The notes: generated by a model from the sequence alone, not told the origin. Positions 1 to 7,232 are shown, counted from the stretch's first letter. The stretch: 8,353 bases of DNA from Peptococcaceae bacterium (GCA_031289815.1 JAITOS010000129.1:1-8353); one strand, 5' to 3'. Program-made: numbers and translations.

Positions 1-465
1 GCGCCGGGCGATGAAGAACGGGAATTAGAGAAGGCGCGGGAACAAGCGGAGGATTATTTGAAGAATTGGCAGCGCTTGCAGGCGGAATTTGATAATTACC
101 GCAAGAGGACGCAGCGGGAAAAGGAAGAAGTCGTCAAATACGCGTCGGAGCATCTGATTAAAGCGTTATTGCCGATTTTGGACAATTTCGAGCGGGCGAC
201 GGCCTCGGCGCAGACGCATAACGATTTTCAGGGATATGCCCAGGGGGTGGAACTGATTTTCCGCCAATTTGCCAATGTTCTGCTCAAAGAGGGCTTGCAG
301 CCGATCGCGGCGGACGGCCAGGTATTTGATCCGCAGCGGCATGAGGCGGTGTTAAGAGTGGAATCGGAGAGCCATCCGGAAAATACCATCGTGGAAGAAG
401 TACAGAAAGGATATCTGTTGAAAGATAAAGTCATACGTCCCAGCATGGTCAAGGTATCAGGGTAA
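1..465 (+). CDS. grpE: GrpE nucleotide exchange factor, 5' end missing
   Basis: GrpE is the cytoplasmic exchange factor that releases ADP from DnaK and so resets the Hsp70 cycle. The reading frame is open from base 1 to the TAA at 463-465, giving 154 residues. The family is usually about 180-200 residues, so only the variable acidic N-terminus and the start codon lie outside the window; a TTG at 58 is an internal codon, not the start. The first 60 or so visible residues are charged and helical, the dimerising long helix, including FDNYRKRTQRE. The C-terminal part is the beta-wing that touches DnaK, with the family signature around GQVFDPQRHEAV and the end stretch VQKGYLLKDKVIRPSMVKV. dnaK starts 30 bases later. 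In Firmicutes hrcA normally lies just upstream, with a CIRCE operator; neither is visible here. Confidence 0.97.
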   Translation, partial: APGDEERELEKAREQAEDYLKNWQRLQAEFDNYRKRTQREKEEVVKYASEHLIKALLPILDNFERATASAQTHNDFQGYAQGVELIFRQFANVLLKEGLQPIAADGQVFDPQRHEAVLRVESESHPENTIVEEVQKGYLLKDKVIRPSMVKVSG

Positions 466-495
466 GAAGCAAATAGCATAAAGGGGGAATTAAGA

Positions 496-2331
496 ATGGG
501 AAAAATTATAGGGATTGATCTGGGAACAACCAATTCCTGCGTAGCGGTGATGGAAGGCGGCGAAGCGGTTGTTATTGCCAATGCGGAAGGAAACCGGATT
601 ACGCCGTCTGTGGCCGGTTTTTCAAAAACAGGGGAACGTCTGGTAGGTCAGGTGGCCAAGCGTCAGGCGGTGTCAAACCCTGATAAGACGATCAGCTCGA
701 TTAAACGGCATATGGGTTCCGATTATAAGGTGAAGATTGACGATAAGGATTATACGCCGCAGGAAATATCGGCGATTATTTTAGGGAAACTGAAAGCCGA
801 CGCCGAAGCCTATCTGGGGCAGCCTGTAAGCCAGGCGGTGATTACGGTTCCCGCTTACTTCACGGACGCGCAGCGTCAGGCGACCAAGGACGCCGGGACG
901 ATCGCCGGTATGGAGGTTTTGCGGATCATCAACGAACCGACCTCCGCCGCCCTGGCGTATGGCCTGGACAAACAAGAAGACCAGACGGTGCTGGTGTACG
1001 ACTTGGGCGGCGGCACCTTTGACGTTTCGGTGCTGGAGCTGAGCGAAGGGATCGTCCAGGTGAAAGCGACGAGCGGCAATAACCACCTGGGGGGGGACGA
1101 TTTTGACCAACGCCTGATCGATTACATTGCCGCTGAATTTAAAAAGAGCAGCGGGGTGGATCTGAGCAAAGATAAGGTCGCTTTGCAGCGCTTAAAAGAG
1201 GCGGCGGAAAAAGCCAAGATCGAGCTGTCGGGGATCACCTCCGCGAATATCAATCTGCCCTTTATCACCATGACGGAAGACGGGCCGCAGCATCTGGATA
1301 TCAATATTACCCGCTCGAAGTTTGAGGAATTGGTCGCTGATTTGGTGGAAGCGACGATTGGGCCGACCAAGCAGGCTTTGCAGGACGCGAAGCTGAACTG
1401 GAACGACGTGCATCAGGTGATTTTAGTCGGCGGTTCGACCCGCATTCCGGCGGTTCAGGACGCGATTCGGCGGCTGAGCGGCAAGGAACCGCACAAGGGC
1501 GTCAACCCGGATGAAGTGGTGGCGCTGGGAGCCGCGATTCAAGCCGGGGTGCTGGGCGGGGAAGTAAAGGATATCATCCTGGTGGACGTGACCCCGCTGT
1601 CCTTGGGAATCGAGACTCTGGGAGGAGTATTCACCCGGATTATTGAACGAAATACCACGGTTCCCACCACCAAATCGCAGGTTTTTTCAACGGCTGCTGA
1701 CAGTCAGCCTTCGGTAGACATTCACGTTCTTCAGGGAGAGCGAGAAATGGCCGCCTATAATAAGACGCTGGGACGTTTCCAGCTCAGCGGCATTGCCCCG
1801 GCGCCGCGGGGAATCCCGCAAATTGAAGTTACCTTTGATATTGACCGTAACGGGATTGTGCATGTATCCGCCAAAGACAAGGCGACGGGCAATGAACAGA
1901 AGGTGACGATCACCTCTTCCGGCGGTTTGAGCAAGGATGAGATCGAACAGATGAAGAAAGACGCGGAATTGCACGCCGATGAGGATAAGAAACGCCGCGA
2001 GTCCGTCGATACGAAGAATGAAGCGGATTCGCTGGTCTATCAGACCGAAAAGACCCTGAAGGATTTTGAGGGTCAGGGGGACGCCGCGGAGGTCGAAACG
2101 ATCCAACAGGCGCTGGAAGGGTTAAGGACAGCCGCGAACGGCGAGGACGTCCAGGAAATGAAGGCGAAAACGGAAGCGCTGACCAAGGTGCTGCATCCCT
2201 ACGTAGAAAAGATGTATCAGCAGCAAGCCGCGCAAAACCAGGGCGCGGGGCCGGGCAATGAAGAAGCGGTGCCAAAAAAAGATGACAATGTCGTCGATGC
2301 GGAATATACTGAAGTAGATAAAGAATCTTGA
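496..2331 (+). CDS. dnaK: Chaperone protein DnaK (Hsp70)
   Basis: This is the ATP-driven Hsp70 chaperone, which binds exposed hydrophobic peptides in the cytoplasm and works with GrpE and DnaJ. It has 611 residues, the normal full length. The ATPase domain shows all three Hsp70 signatures: GIDLGTTNS at residues 6-14, YDLGGGTFDVS at 168-178 and VILVGGSTRIP at 308-318. The interdomain linker and start of the substrate-binding domain are at about 357-373 (VDVTPLSLGIE). The helical lid follows from about 480, with a Q/A/G-rich tail and an acidic end (EYTEVDKES) like the usual EEVD-type bacterial DnaK tail. The segment after SSIKRHMG (residues 67-74) runs straight into the next conserved block without the roughly 24-residue insertion of proteobacterial DnaK, a known Firmicutes trait. 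The ATG is preceded by AAGGGGGA at 481-488. It is probably co-transcribed with grpE and HrcA-regulated; no operator lies in the 30-base gap. Confidence 0.99.
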   Translation: MGKIIGIDLGTTNSCVAVMEGGEAVVIANAEGNRITPSVAGFSKTGERLVGQVAKRQAVSNPDKTISSIKRHMGSDYKVKIDDKDYTPQEISAIILGKLKADAEAYLGQPVSQAVITVPAYFTDAQRQATKDAGTIAGMEVLRIINEPTSAALAYGLDKQEDQTVLVYDLGGGTFDVSVLELSEGIVQVKATSGNNHLGGDDFDQRLIDYIAAEFKKSSGVDLSKDKVALQRLKEAAEKAKIELSGITSANINLPFITMTEDGPQHLDINITRSKFEELVADLVEATIGPTKQALQDAKLNWNDVHQVILVGGSTRIPAVQDAIRRLSGKEPHKGVNPDEVVALGAAIQAGVLGGEVKDIILVDVTPLSLGIETLGGVFTRIIERNTTVPTTKSQVFSTAADSQPSVDIHVLQGEREMAAYNKTLGRFQLSGIAPAPRGIPQIEVTFDIDRNGIVHVSAKDKATGNEQKVTITSSGGLSKDEIEQMKKDAELHADEDKKRRESVDTKNEADSLVYQTEKTLKDFEGQGDAAEVETIQQALEGLRTAANGEDVQEMKAKTEALTKVLHPYVEKMYQQQAAQNQGAGPGNEEAVPKKDDNVVDAEYTEVDKES

Positions 2332-2352
2332 GATCTTGCGATAGGATAGAAT

Positions 2353-2387
2353 GAGGTACAGGGGAACGCCTTTGTGCCTGTTCTCTT
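2353..2387 (+). other. Weak hairpin in the dnaK-dnaJ spacer
   Basis: The 86-base gap between dnaK and dnaJ is the longest in the chaperone part of the cluster. It can fold in two exclusive ways. One pairs GAG(GT)ACAGG at 2353-2362 with CCTGT(T)CTC at 2377-2385. The other pairs AGGGGAAC at 2360-2367 with GTTCTCTT at 2380-2387, with two G-U pairs. No clean U-tract follows, so it is not a standard terminator. It could act as an mRNA processing or stability element that sets the DnaK:DnaJ ratio. That role is inference and the pairing is modest. Confidence 0.3.
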
Positions 2388-2417
2388 TGTAAGACGTCTG
2401 CCGGAGGAAAAGAAAGC

Positions 2418-3551
2418 ATGAAGCGTGATTACTATGAAGTCCTTGGGGTGCCCAAAGCGGCGGGCGAGCAGGAAATAAAGCAGGCTTACCGAAAGTTGGC
2501 GCGGCAGTATCACCCTGACGTTAACCCGGGAAATAAAGAGGCGGAAGAAAAATTTAAAGAAGCCACGGAAGCGTTTGATGTGCTCAACGACGACGGCAAG
2601 AGAACGCGCTATGACCAATTCGGTCACGCCGGCGTCGATCCCCAGGCGGGCGGCGGCTTCGGCGGGGCGGGGTTTGATTTTGGCGGGATGAGTGATATCT
2701 TTGAGATGTTCTTCGGCGGCTCCGGCGGCGGTCAGCGCCGTAACGGTCCCCAGCGGGGGAATGATCTGCGCTATAATTTATCATTAAAGTTTGAAGAAGC
2801 GGTTTTCGGGGTGAAGAAGGAAATCCAAATTCCGCGTCATGAGGCTTGCCCGGAATGCCAGGGTTCCGGCGCGCAAGCGGGAACGCACCCGTCCGCCTGT
2901 TCCCAGTGTAAGGGAACCGGCCAGGTGAGCAGCGTTCAGCGCACGCCGTTCGGGCAGATCCAGACAGCGCACCCATGTCCGGCCTGCCGGGGAGCGGGAA
3001 CCATCATCACGCATCCGTGCAAAGAATGCAGCGGCCAGGGGAAAGTACGCCGGGTCAAGACGATCCAGATCGCCGTGCCGCAGGGTTCGGAAGACGGCTT
3101 GAATCTGCGTCTGAGCGGCGATGGCGAAGCCGGACAGCGCGGCGGGTCGGCGGGAGATTTGTACGTCGTCCTGCACGTAAAACCGCATAAGCTCTTTGAG
3201 CGAGAAGGCAATGATCTCTATTACGAATATCCTGTCACCTTAATGCAAGCGGCCTTAGGGGCGGAAATTGATATACCGGTTCTCGAAGGGGGAACCGTGA
3301 AATTGAGAGTACCGGAAGGAACGCAAACCTCTACGATCCTGCATGTGAGAAATAAAGGCGTTCCTCACCGCCGGGGCAGTGGCCGCGGCGATCTGCACGT
3401 GCAGGTGGTCGTGACGACGCCGACGAAACTGAACGAGAAGCAAAAACAATTGCTGCGTGAATTTGGCGAGAGCATCTCGGAACAGCAGCAGATGGGGTCA
3501 AAGACATTTTTTGAAAAGATCAAAGACAATATTCGCGACGCGATGGGGTAG
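2418..3551 (+). CDS. dnaJ: Chaperone protein DnaJ (Hsp40)
   Basis: DnaJ is the J-protein that delivers unfolded substrates to DnaK and stimulates its ATPase. The 377 residues are the standard length of a class A DnaJ, with all domains in order. The J domain spans residues 1-70 with the catalytic HPD at 32-34. A Gly/Phe-rich linker runs from about 75 to 106 (GGGFGGAGFDFGG). The zinc-binding domain has four CxxCxGxG repeats at C144/C147, C161/C164, C187/C190 and C201/C204, all eight cysteines present, giving two Zn sites. The C-terminal substrate-binding and dimerisation domains follow from about 210. The ATG at 2418 has the Shine-Dalgarno GGAGG at 2403-2407. prmA starts nine bases after the stop, so the two are very likely co-transcribed. 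Confidence 0.99.
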   Translation: MKRDYYEVLGVPKAAGEQEIKQAYRKLARQYHPDVNPGNKEAEEKFKEATEAFDVLNDDGKRTRYDQFGHAGVDPQAGGGFGGAGFDFGGMSDIFEMFFGGSGGGQRRNGPQRGNDLRYNLSLKFEEAVFGVKKEIQIPRHEACPECQGSGAQAGTHPSACSQCKGTGQVSSVQRTPFGQIQTAHPCPACRGAGTIITHPCKECSGQGKVRRVKTIQIAVPQGSEDGLNLRLSGDGEAGQRGGSAGDLYVVLHVKPHKLFEREGNDLYYEYPVTLMQAALGAEIDIPVLEGGTVKLRVPEGTQTSTILHVRNKGVPHRRGSGRGDLHVQVVVTTPTKLNEKQKQLLREFGESISEQQQMGSKTFFEKIKDNIRDAMG

Positions 3552-3560
3552 GAGCAGACG

Positions 3561-4481
3561 ATGGCTTGGCGAGAGATAGCGGTAACAGTGACGCCGGAAG
3601 GGGAAGAGGCTGTTGCCGATCTTTTTTATCAATTGGGATGTCCGGGGGTGAGCGTCGATGATCCGGCGCTGCTGAGCGGTTATATTGGATCCGGAGCTTG
3701 GGATTATCATGATTTTGGCGAGGTCGTCCTGACGGGAACCGCCGTCGTGAAGGGCTATTTGCCGGAAGACGAGGCGCTGCCGCAAAAGCTGGCTCGGCTG
3801 CGGACAGGCTTGCGGGCTTTTTTGGAGCGGTTTCCTTCCTGGGTTCTGCAAGTCAAAGGACTGACGGTGAAAGAAGAGGACTGGGAAAATGCCTGGAAAG
3901 CCTATTTTAAGCCGGTACGGCTGGGACGCTTTCTGATTAAGCCGACCTGGGAAACGGCGGCAGCGGGGGCTGAGGAGATCGTGCTGGAGATCGATCCGGG
4001 CATGGCCTTTGGCACGGGAACGCATCCGACCACCACCTTATGTCTGGCAGGCTTGGAGGAAAGAGTTCAGCCGGGAATGCGCGTCTTTGACGTCGGGGCG
4101 GGATCCGGGATCCTGGCGATCGCGGCGGCTAAGCTGGGCGCTGAAGTAGAAGCGGTGGATTCGGATGAGTTGGCGGTTCGGGTGGCCAGGGAAAACGTGG
4201 CCCTGAATCAGGTGCAGGATCGCGTGACCGTGACCTGTGGGGATTTGGGCGTTTCTCTGACCGGGCAGGCGGACGTCGTCGTGGCCAATATCGTGGCGAC
4301 CGTCATTTTGCGTTTACTGGCGGATGTACCGCGCCTGCTGAAACGCGGCGGTCAACTGATCCTTTGCGGCGTGATCGAGACACGGGCGGAGGAGGTCGCG
4401 GCGGCCATTCTTCAGGCCGGGTTGGTAATCGCTGATCAGAAAAATGAAGCGGGCTGGGTCAGATTCCGCATAAACTATTGA
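3561..4481 (+). CDS. prmA: Ribosomal protein L11 methyltransferase PrmA
   Basis: PrmA is a SAM-dependent class I methyltransferase that trimethylates ribosomal protein uL11. The 306 residues match the family length. The N-terminal third (to about residue 115) is the L11-recognition domain, and the stretch EDWENAWKAYFKPVR at 106-120 is typical of PrmA. The highly diagnostic motif DPGMAFGTGTHPTT is at 145-158. SAM-binding motif I is DVGAGSGILAI at 177-187, the acidic motif II residue is in VDSDE near 199-203, and the catalytic-loop motif VVANIVA is at 240-246. It starts nine bases after dnaJ with a GGAG-type site overlapping the dnaJ stop region. The dnaJ-prmA-rsmE neighbourhood is common in Firmicutes. 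Confidence 0.98.
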   Translation: MAWREIAVTVTPEGEEAVADLFYQLGCPGVSVDDPALLSGYIGSGAWDYHDFGEVVLTGTAVVKGYLPEDEALPQKLARLRTGLRAFLERFPSWVLQVKGLTVKEEDWENAWKAYFKPVRLGRFLIKPTWETAAAGAEEIVLEIDPGMAFGTGTHPTTTLCLAGLEERVQPGMRVFDVGAGSGILAIAAAKLGAEVEAVDSDELAVRVARENVALNQVQDRVTVTCGDLGVSLTGQADVVVANIVATVILRLLADVPRLLKRGGQLILCGVIETRAEEVAAAILQAGLVIADQKNEAGWVRFRINY

Positions 4482-4506
4482 TAAAAAAATACGATACATA
4501 AGATAA
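4478..4506 (+). promoter_or_regulatory. A/T-rich spacer, possible weak promoter before rsmE
   Basis: A strikingly A/T-rich stretch in otherwise G+C-rich DNA begins at the prmA stop codon. It contains TTGATA at 4478-4483, a usable -35 element, followed at a short distance of about 15 bases by TAAGAT, a poor -10 element. This could be a weak SigA promoter for rsmE and mtaB or simply a relaxed spacer. The -10 match and spacing are poor, so confidence is low. Confidence 0.22.
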
Positions 4507-4519
4507 GAGCTTGCTGATT

Positions 4520-4526
4520 GAGGTGG
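4520..4526 (+). promoter_or_regulatory. Ribosome binding site that fixes the rsmE start
   Basis: GAGGTGG lies six bases before the TTG at 4533. The longer alternative start, TTG at 4518, lies ahead of this site and has no Shine-Dalgarno sequence of its own. Confidence 0.75.
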
Positions 4527-4532
4527 CGAACA

Positions 4533-5270
4533 TTGCATCGGTTTCGCATTACTGAACTGAATGAAGGCGCGTTTCAGCTGCGTGGGCAAGAGCGGGATCA
4601 TCTGGTTCGGGTATTGCGCTTGAGACCGGGACAGGAACTGCTGGGCTTTGACAACAGCGGGCGGGAATGGCTGGCGCGAGTGGAAAAAATTGACGAGGAC
4701 TGTGTGACCTGCTCCATTCTAGCCGTGCGGGAGCCGCAAGTAGAGGCTCGGCTTCAGGCGTATTTAGTGATCGGCCTGACCAAAGGCGAAAAGATGGAAT
4801 GGGTGATTCAGAAGGGAACGGAGCTGGGAATGGCGGGTTTATTGCCATTGCGGGCTGGACGTTCCGTTCTGCGATTGGAAGGGAAGAAAGCCGCCGAACG
4901 GACGGAACGCTGGCGGAAGATCGCGGTAGAAGCGGCTAAGCAGTCGCGGCGGGTGATCGAACCCACGATTGCGCCCGTCAGCCACTGGCAGGAAATCAAA
5001 CGATTGCTGCCGGAGGAGACGCAATGCCTGATCGCTTATGAGGGAGAAACGTCCCGGCGTTTGCTGGCAGTCATGGAAGAATTGGATCCGGTCAAACCGG
5101 TCGCGGTCATCATCGGTCCGGAGGGCGGCTTTGAGGAAGCGGAGGTTGCCTGGGCCGAACAGAGCCTGAAGGCGCTTCCCGTATCGCTGGGAAGCCGGAT
5201 TTTAAGAGCTGAAACGGCGGCCTTAGCCGCGCTGACTTTGGTTCTGGGCTATGGGGGGGATTTAGGGTAA
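4533..5270 (+). CDS. rsmE: 16S rRNA (uracil-1498-N3)-methyltransferase RsmE
   Basis: RsmE is a SPOUT-class methyltransferase that makes m3U1498 in 16S rRNA, near the decoding site. I place the start at TTG 4533, giving 245 residues beginning MHRFRIT. Family members typically begin MHRF or MQRF, and GAGGTGG sits six bases upstream. The in-frame TTG at 4518 would add five unsupported residues. The N-terminal PUA-like domain covers roughly residues 1-70. The SPOUT domain carries the conserved LTKGEKMEWVIQKGTELG at 82-99 and the knot motifs GPEGGF at 195-200 and LGSRILRAETA at 219-229, which form the SAM pocket. The stop is one base before the mtaB start, so translational coupling is likely. Confidence 0.96.
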   Translation: MHRFRITELNEGAFQLRGQERDHLVRVLRLRPGQELLGFDNSGREWLARVEKIDEDCVTCSILAVREPQVEARLQAYLVIGLTKGEKMEWVIQKGTELGMAGLLPLRAGRSVLRLEGKKAAERTERWRKIAVEAAKQSRRVIEPTIAPVSHWQEIKRLLPEETQCLIAYEGETSRRLLAVMEELDPVKPVAVIIGPEGGFEEAEVAWAEQSLKALPVSLGSRILRAETAALAALTLVLGYGGDLG

Positions 5271-5271
5271 G

Positions 5272-6570
5272 ATGAAGAACACCCCGTCGGTATACCTGAC
5301 GACCTTGGGTTGTAAAGTGAATCAGACGGAAAGCGAAGCCGTTGCTCAGTTATTTCGCGAAGCGGGATATACCGTTGCTAATGTCGGTGAGAAAGCGGAT
5401 GTGATCGTCGTCAATACCTGTACGGTGACGGATACGGGAGACAGCAAATCGCGGCAAATGATCCGGCGTATGGCCCGAACGCATCCGGGCAGCCTGATCG
5501 TGGTCATGGGCTGCTACGCGCAGACCGCGCCGGAAGAGGTTTTGAAGATCGAGGGCGTAGATCTGGTGATCGGGACCCAGCGGCGGTCAGAGCTTCCGGC
5601 GCTGATTGAGAAAGTGAAGGAAGAGAGACAACCCTGCCAAGCGGTAGCGCCGATCCTCAAAACGCGCACCTTTGAAGAATTGCCGCTGCTGGCTCAGGAA
5701 AGGCGGACGCGGGCGACGATCAAGATTCAGGACGGCTGCGATCAATTTTGTACCTATTGCGTGATTCCCTATGCGCGCGGGCCGAATCGGAGCCGGAACC
5801 CGCAAAAAATACTGGAAGAAGCCAGACAGCTCGTAGAGATGGGCTACCGGGAGATCGTCTTAACGGGGATCCATACCGGCGCTTATGGCAGAGACGCGGG
5901 AGCGGCATGGGATCTGGCCCGCCTGATAAGAGAGCTTTCCGCTCTGAAAGAACTGCGCCGCTTGCGCCTGGGATCGATCGAACCGGTGGAGCTTACCCCG
6001 TGGCTGATCGAAGAGATTTTTTCTTCGCCCGTCGTCTGCCCGCATCTACATATTCCCCTGCAAAGCGGCAGCGACGCGGTATTGACGAAGATGAGGCGTC
6101 CCTACACCTTGCGCGAATACGGGAATTTATTGGAAAAACTCTATCGGGCGAATCCGGAGCTGGCGGTAAGCACCGATGTGATCGCCGGTTTTCCGGGAGA
6201 GACGGAAGAAGATCATGTCCGCTCGCTGGCCTTTGTCCAAGGCTGTCAGTTTTCCGGGATCCACGTCTTTCCCTATTCCCAACGGCGGGGGACGCCGGCG
6301 GCGAATTTTCCGGAACAGATCAGCAAAAAAGTGAAAGGAGAAAGAAGCCGGGAATTATTGCGCGTCGCTGCCAGCGGACGCCAAGCCTATCAGGAAAAAT
6401 TCATTGGCCGGGAAGCGGAAGTGCTGATCGAGCGAGTCGCGGCAGGCGCGGTCTGGGGGCGTACCCCGAATTATTTGGCGCTCAAGCTGCCGGTTCCGCC
6501 GGAAAGGACGTTGACGAGCGGCGAATTCATCTGTATAATCTTGGAAAGGAACTATTTTCTTAACCCATAA
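5272..6570 (+). CDS. mtaB: tRNA (N6-threonylcarbamoyladenosine-37-C2)-methylthiotransferase MtaB
   Basis: MtaB is a radical-SAM iron-sulfur enzyme that adds a methylthio group to t6A at position 37 of ANN-decoding tRNAs, giving ms2t6A and steadying codon-anticodon pairing. It has 432 residues. The N-terminal methylthiotransferase domain has the three cluster cysteines C14 (TLGCKVNQTE), C50 (VVNTC) and C81 (VMGCYAQ). The radical-SAM domain carries CDQFCTYC with C156, C160 and C163, followed by VIPYARGPNRSR. Later motifs include IPLQSGSDAVL and STDVIAGFPGETEEDH. A short TRAM-like RNA-binding domain closes the protein from about residue 373. The TLGCKVNQ motif and this gene neighbourhood favour MtaB over its relatives MiaB and RimO. 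The ATG follows the rsmE stop by one base; GGGGGGGA at 5253-5260 is its probable ribosome binding site, inside rsmE. Confidence 0.95.
   Translation: MKNTPSVYLTTLGCKVNQTESEAVAQLFREAGYTVANVGEKADVIVVNTCTVTDTGDSKSRQMIRRMARTHPGSLIVVMGCYAQTAPEEVLKIEGVDLVIGTQRRSELPALIEKVKEERQPCQAVAPILKTRTFEELPLLAQERRTRATIKIQDGCDQFCTYCVIPYARGPNRSRNPQKILEEARQLVEMGYREIVLTGIHTGAYGRDAGAAWDLARLIRELSALKELRRLRLGSIEPVELTPWLIEEIFSSPVVCPHLHIPLQSGSDAVLTKMRRPYTLREYGNLLEKLYRANPELAVSTDVIAGFPGETEEDHVRSLAFVQGCQFSGIHVFPYSQRRGTPAANFPEQISKKVKGERSRELLRVAASGRQAYQEKFIGREAEVLIERVAAGAVWGRTPNYLALKLPVPPERTLTSGEFICIILERNYFLNP
6511..6539 (+). promoter_or_regulatory. SigA-type promoter inside mtaB, for the HIT gene
   Basis: TTGACG at 6511-6516 and a perfect TATAAT at 6534-6539 are separated by exactly 17 bases, the optimal SigA geometry. 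It lies in the last codons of mtaB. Transcription would begin near 6546, giving a leader of about 80 bases ahead of the HIT gene. This allows expression of the distal genes independent of heat-shock control. It was found by eye, and no transcript data support it. Confidence 0.65.
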
Positions 6571-6581
6571 CGCCTATTCCG

Positions 6582-6596
6582 TCCATTGGGAATGGA
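6582..6596 (+). other. Short palindrome in the leader of the HIT gene
   Basis: TCCATT at 6582-6587 and AATGGA at 6591-6596 form a six-base stem with a GGG loop, in the 58-base gap between mtaB and the HIT gene. No U-tract follows, so it is not a terminator. It could be a small mRNA hairpin or a protein-binding palindrome, or chance. Confidence 0.25.
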
Positions 6597-6610
6597 AGCT
6601 GAATAGATTG

Positions 6611-6620
6611 AAGGAGGAGG
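6611..6620 (+). promoter_or_regulatory. Ribosome binding site that fixes the HIT gene start
   Basis: AAGGAGGAGG, an excellent Shine-Dalgarno match, lies eight bases before ATG 6629. It excludes the in-frame TTG at 6608, which precedes it. Confidence 0.85.
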
Positions 6621-6628
6621 AGAAAGGG

Positions 6629-6973
6629 ATGTCTGATTGTCTTTTTTGTAAAATTGCGGCCAAAGAGGGGCCGAGTACGATTGCTTATGAGGACGACAAT
6701 ATTTTAGCTTTTCACGACATTTATCCGTTAGCGCCGGTGCATATTCTGGTGATTCCCAAAAAGCATATCGATAGCTTGCATCATCTTCAAGGGGAGGATC
6801 AATGGCTGTTCGGCGCGCTGCTTAACACGGTCAAGGATTTGGCCGTCTCCTTTGGCATCGCGGAAAGCGGTTATCGGGTCGTCACCAATATCGGCAGCGA
6901 CGGCGCGCAAGCGGTGAAACACCTGCATTTCCATTTGATGGGCGGCAAAGCCCTGGGATCCAAGTTGGGTTAA
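6629..6973 (+). CDS. HIT-family nucleotide hydrolase, HinT-like
   Basis: This is a histidine-triad protein, probably a HinT-like purine nucleoside phosphoramidase that hydrolyses AMP-N bonds, including aminoacyl-adenylates. The start is ATG 6629, behind a near-perfect Shine-Dalgarno sequence, giving 114 residues, the usual size for HinT. The N-terminus has CLFCKIA with a CxxC pair (C4, C7) that in many bacterial HIT proteins binds zinc. DIYPLAPVHILVIPKKH at 30-46 is the family's core strand region. The active-site triad HLHFHL at 98-103 supplies H98, H100 and H102. GGKAL follows as in HinT proteins. It sits between mtaB and rpsU, as in many Firmicutes, and has its own likely promoter in the end of mtaB. 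The exact cellular substrate cannot be read from the sequence. Confidence 0.93.
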   Translation: MSDCLFCKIAAKEGPSTIAYEDDNILAFHDIYPLAPVHILVIPKKHIDSLHHLQGEDQWLFGALLNTVKDLAVSFGIAESGYRVVTNIGSDGAQAVKHLHFHLMGGKALGSKLG

Positions 6974-6974
6974 C

Positions 6975-7004
6975 TTGACTTCACCTGACTTCATCCGGTA
7001 TAAT
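6975..7004 (+). promoter_or_regulatory. SigA-type promoter of rpsU
   Basis: TTGACT at 6975-6980 and a perfect TATAAT at 6999-7004 are 18 bases apart, starting two bases after the HIT stop codon. Transcription should begin near 7011, giving a short leader of about 38 bases to rpsU. The -35 element lies in a near-perfect tandem ten-base repeat (TTGACTTCAC then CTGACTTCAT, 6975-6994), which may or may not be a regulator site. Confidence 0.75.
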
Positions 7005-7048
7005 TGAAGAGGCTGTTTTTATGATCCAGTGGAGGGAGGGATAAGCAT

Positions 7049-7225
7049 ATGAGTGAGGTTAAAGTTGGAAAAAACGAATCCCTGGATAGCGCTCTCCGCC
7101 GGTTCAAGCGTACCTGTCAGCGTTCGGGCGTTTTGTCTGAAGTTCGCAAGCATGAACATTATGAAAAGCCAAGCGTTCGGAGGAAAAAGAAATCCGAAGC
7201 GGCGCGCAAACGTAAGTTTAAGTAA
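7049..7225 (+). CDS. rpsU: Small ribosomal subunit protein bS21
   Basis: bS21 is a small, very basic protein of the 30S platform near the anti-Shine-Dalgarno end of 16S rRNA, and helps initiation. The gene encodes 58 residues beginning MSEVKVGKNESLDSALRRF, which is the canonical Firmicutes bS21 N-terminus. The middle has YEKPSVRRKKKSEAARKRK at about 39-57, the typical Lys/Arg-rich tail. The ATG follows GGAGGGAGGG at 7031-7040 with an eight-base gap. A longer 70-codon frame over the same stretch (7053-7265) is a frame-shadow. It has its own strong promoter, and yqeY follows 14 bases after the stop, as in many Firmicutes (rpsU-yqeY). Confidence 0.97.
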   Translation: MSEVKVGKNESLDSALRRFKRTCQRSGVLSEVRKHEHYEKPSVRRKKKSEAARKRKFK

Positions 7226-7232
7226 GGGGTGG
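7224..7232 (+). promoter_or_regulatory. Ribosome binding site supporting the TTG start of yqeY
   Basis: AAGGGGTGG overlaps the rpsU stop codon and lies seven bases before the TTG at 7240. It supports this non-ATG start, since the next in-frame ATG is ten codons further on. Confidence 0.7.

Noticed and set aside
466..495. HrcA/CIRCE operator before dnaK
   Set aside because: The 30-base gap contains no nine-base inverted repeat; in Firmicutes the operator is ahead of hrcA or grpE, beyond the left edge.
2328..2352. TTGAGA and TAGAAT after dnaK as a promoter for dnaJ
   Set aside because: The elements are only 13 bases apart, too close for a SigA promoter, and no alternative -35 fits at 16-18 bases.
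1910..2627. Long minus-strand frames across the dnaK-dnaJ junction
   Set aside because: They are antisense to strongly conserved coding sequence, are Arg/Ser/Pro-rich and have no plausible starts, as expected from codon bias in G+C-rich genes.
5748..6563. Long 271-codon plus-strand frame inside mtaB
   Set aside because: It is the +1-type shadow of the radical-SAM gene: Arg/Gly-rich, with no motif, while the mtaB frame carries all six cluster cysteines.
7021..7044. Seven-codon open frame in the rpsU leader ending just before the rpsU start
   Set aside because: It starts about ten bases after the expected transcript start, has no ribosome binding site, and contains the rpsU Shine-Dalgarno sequence as codons; most likely chance.
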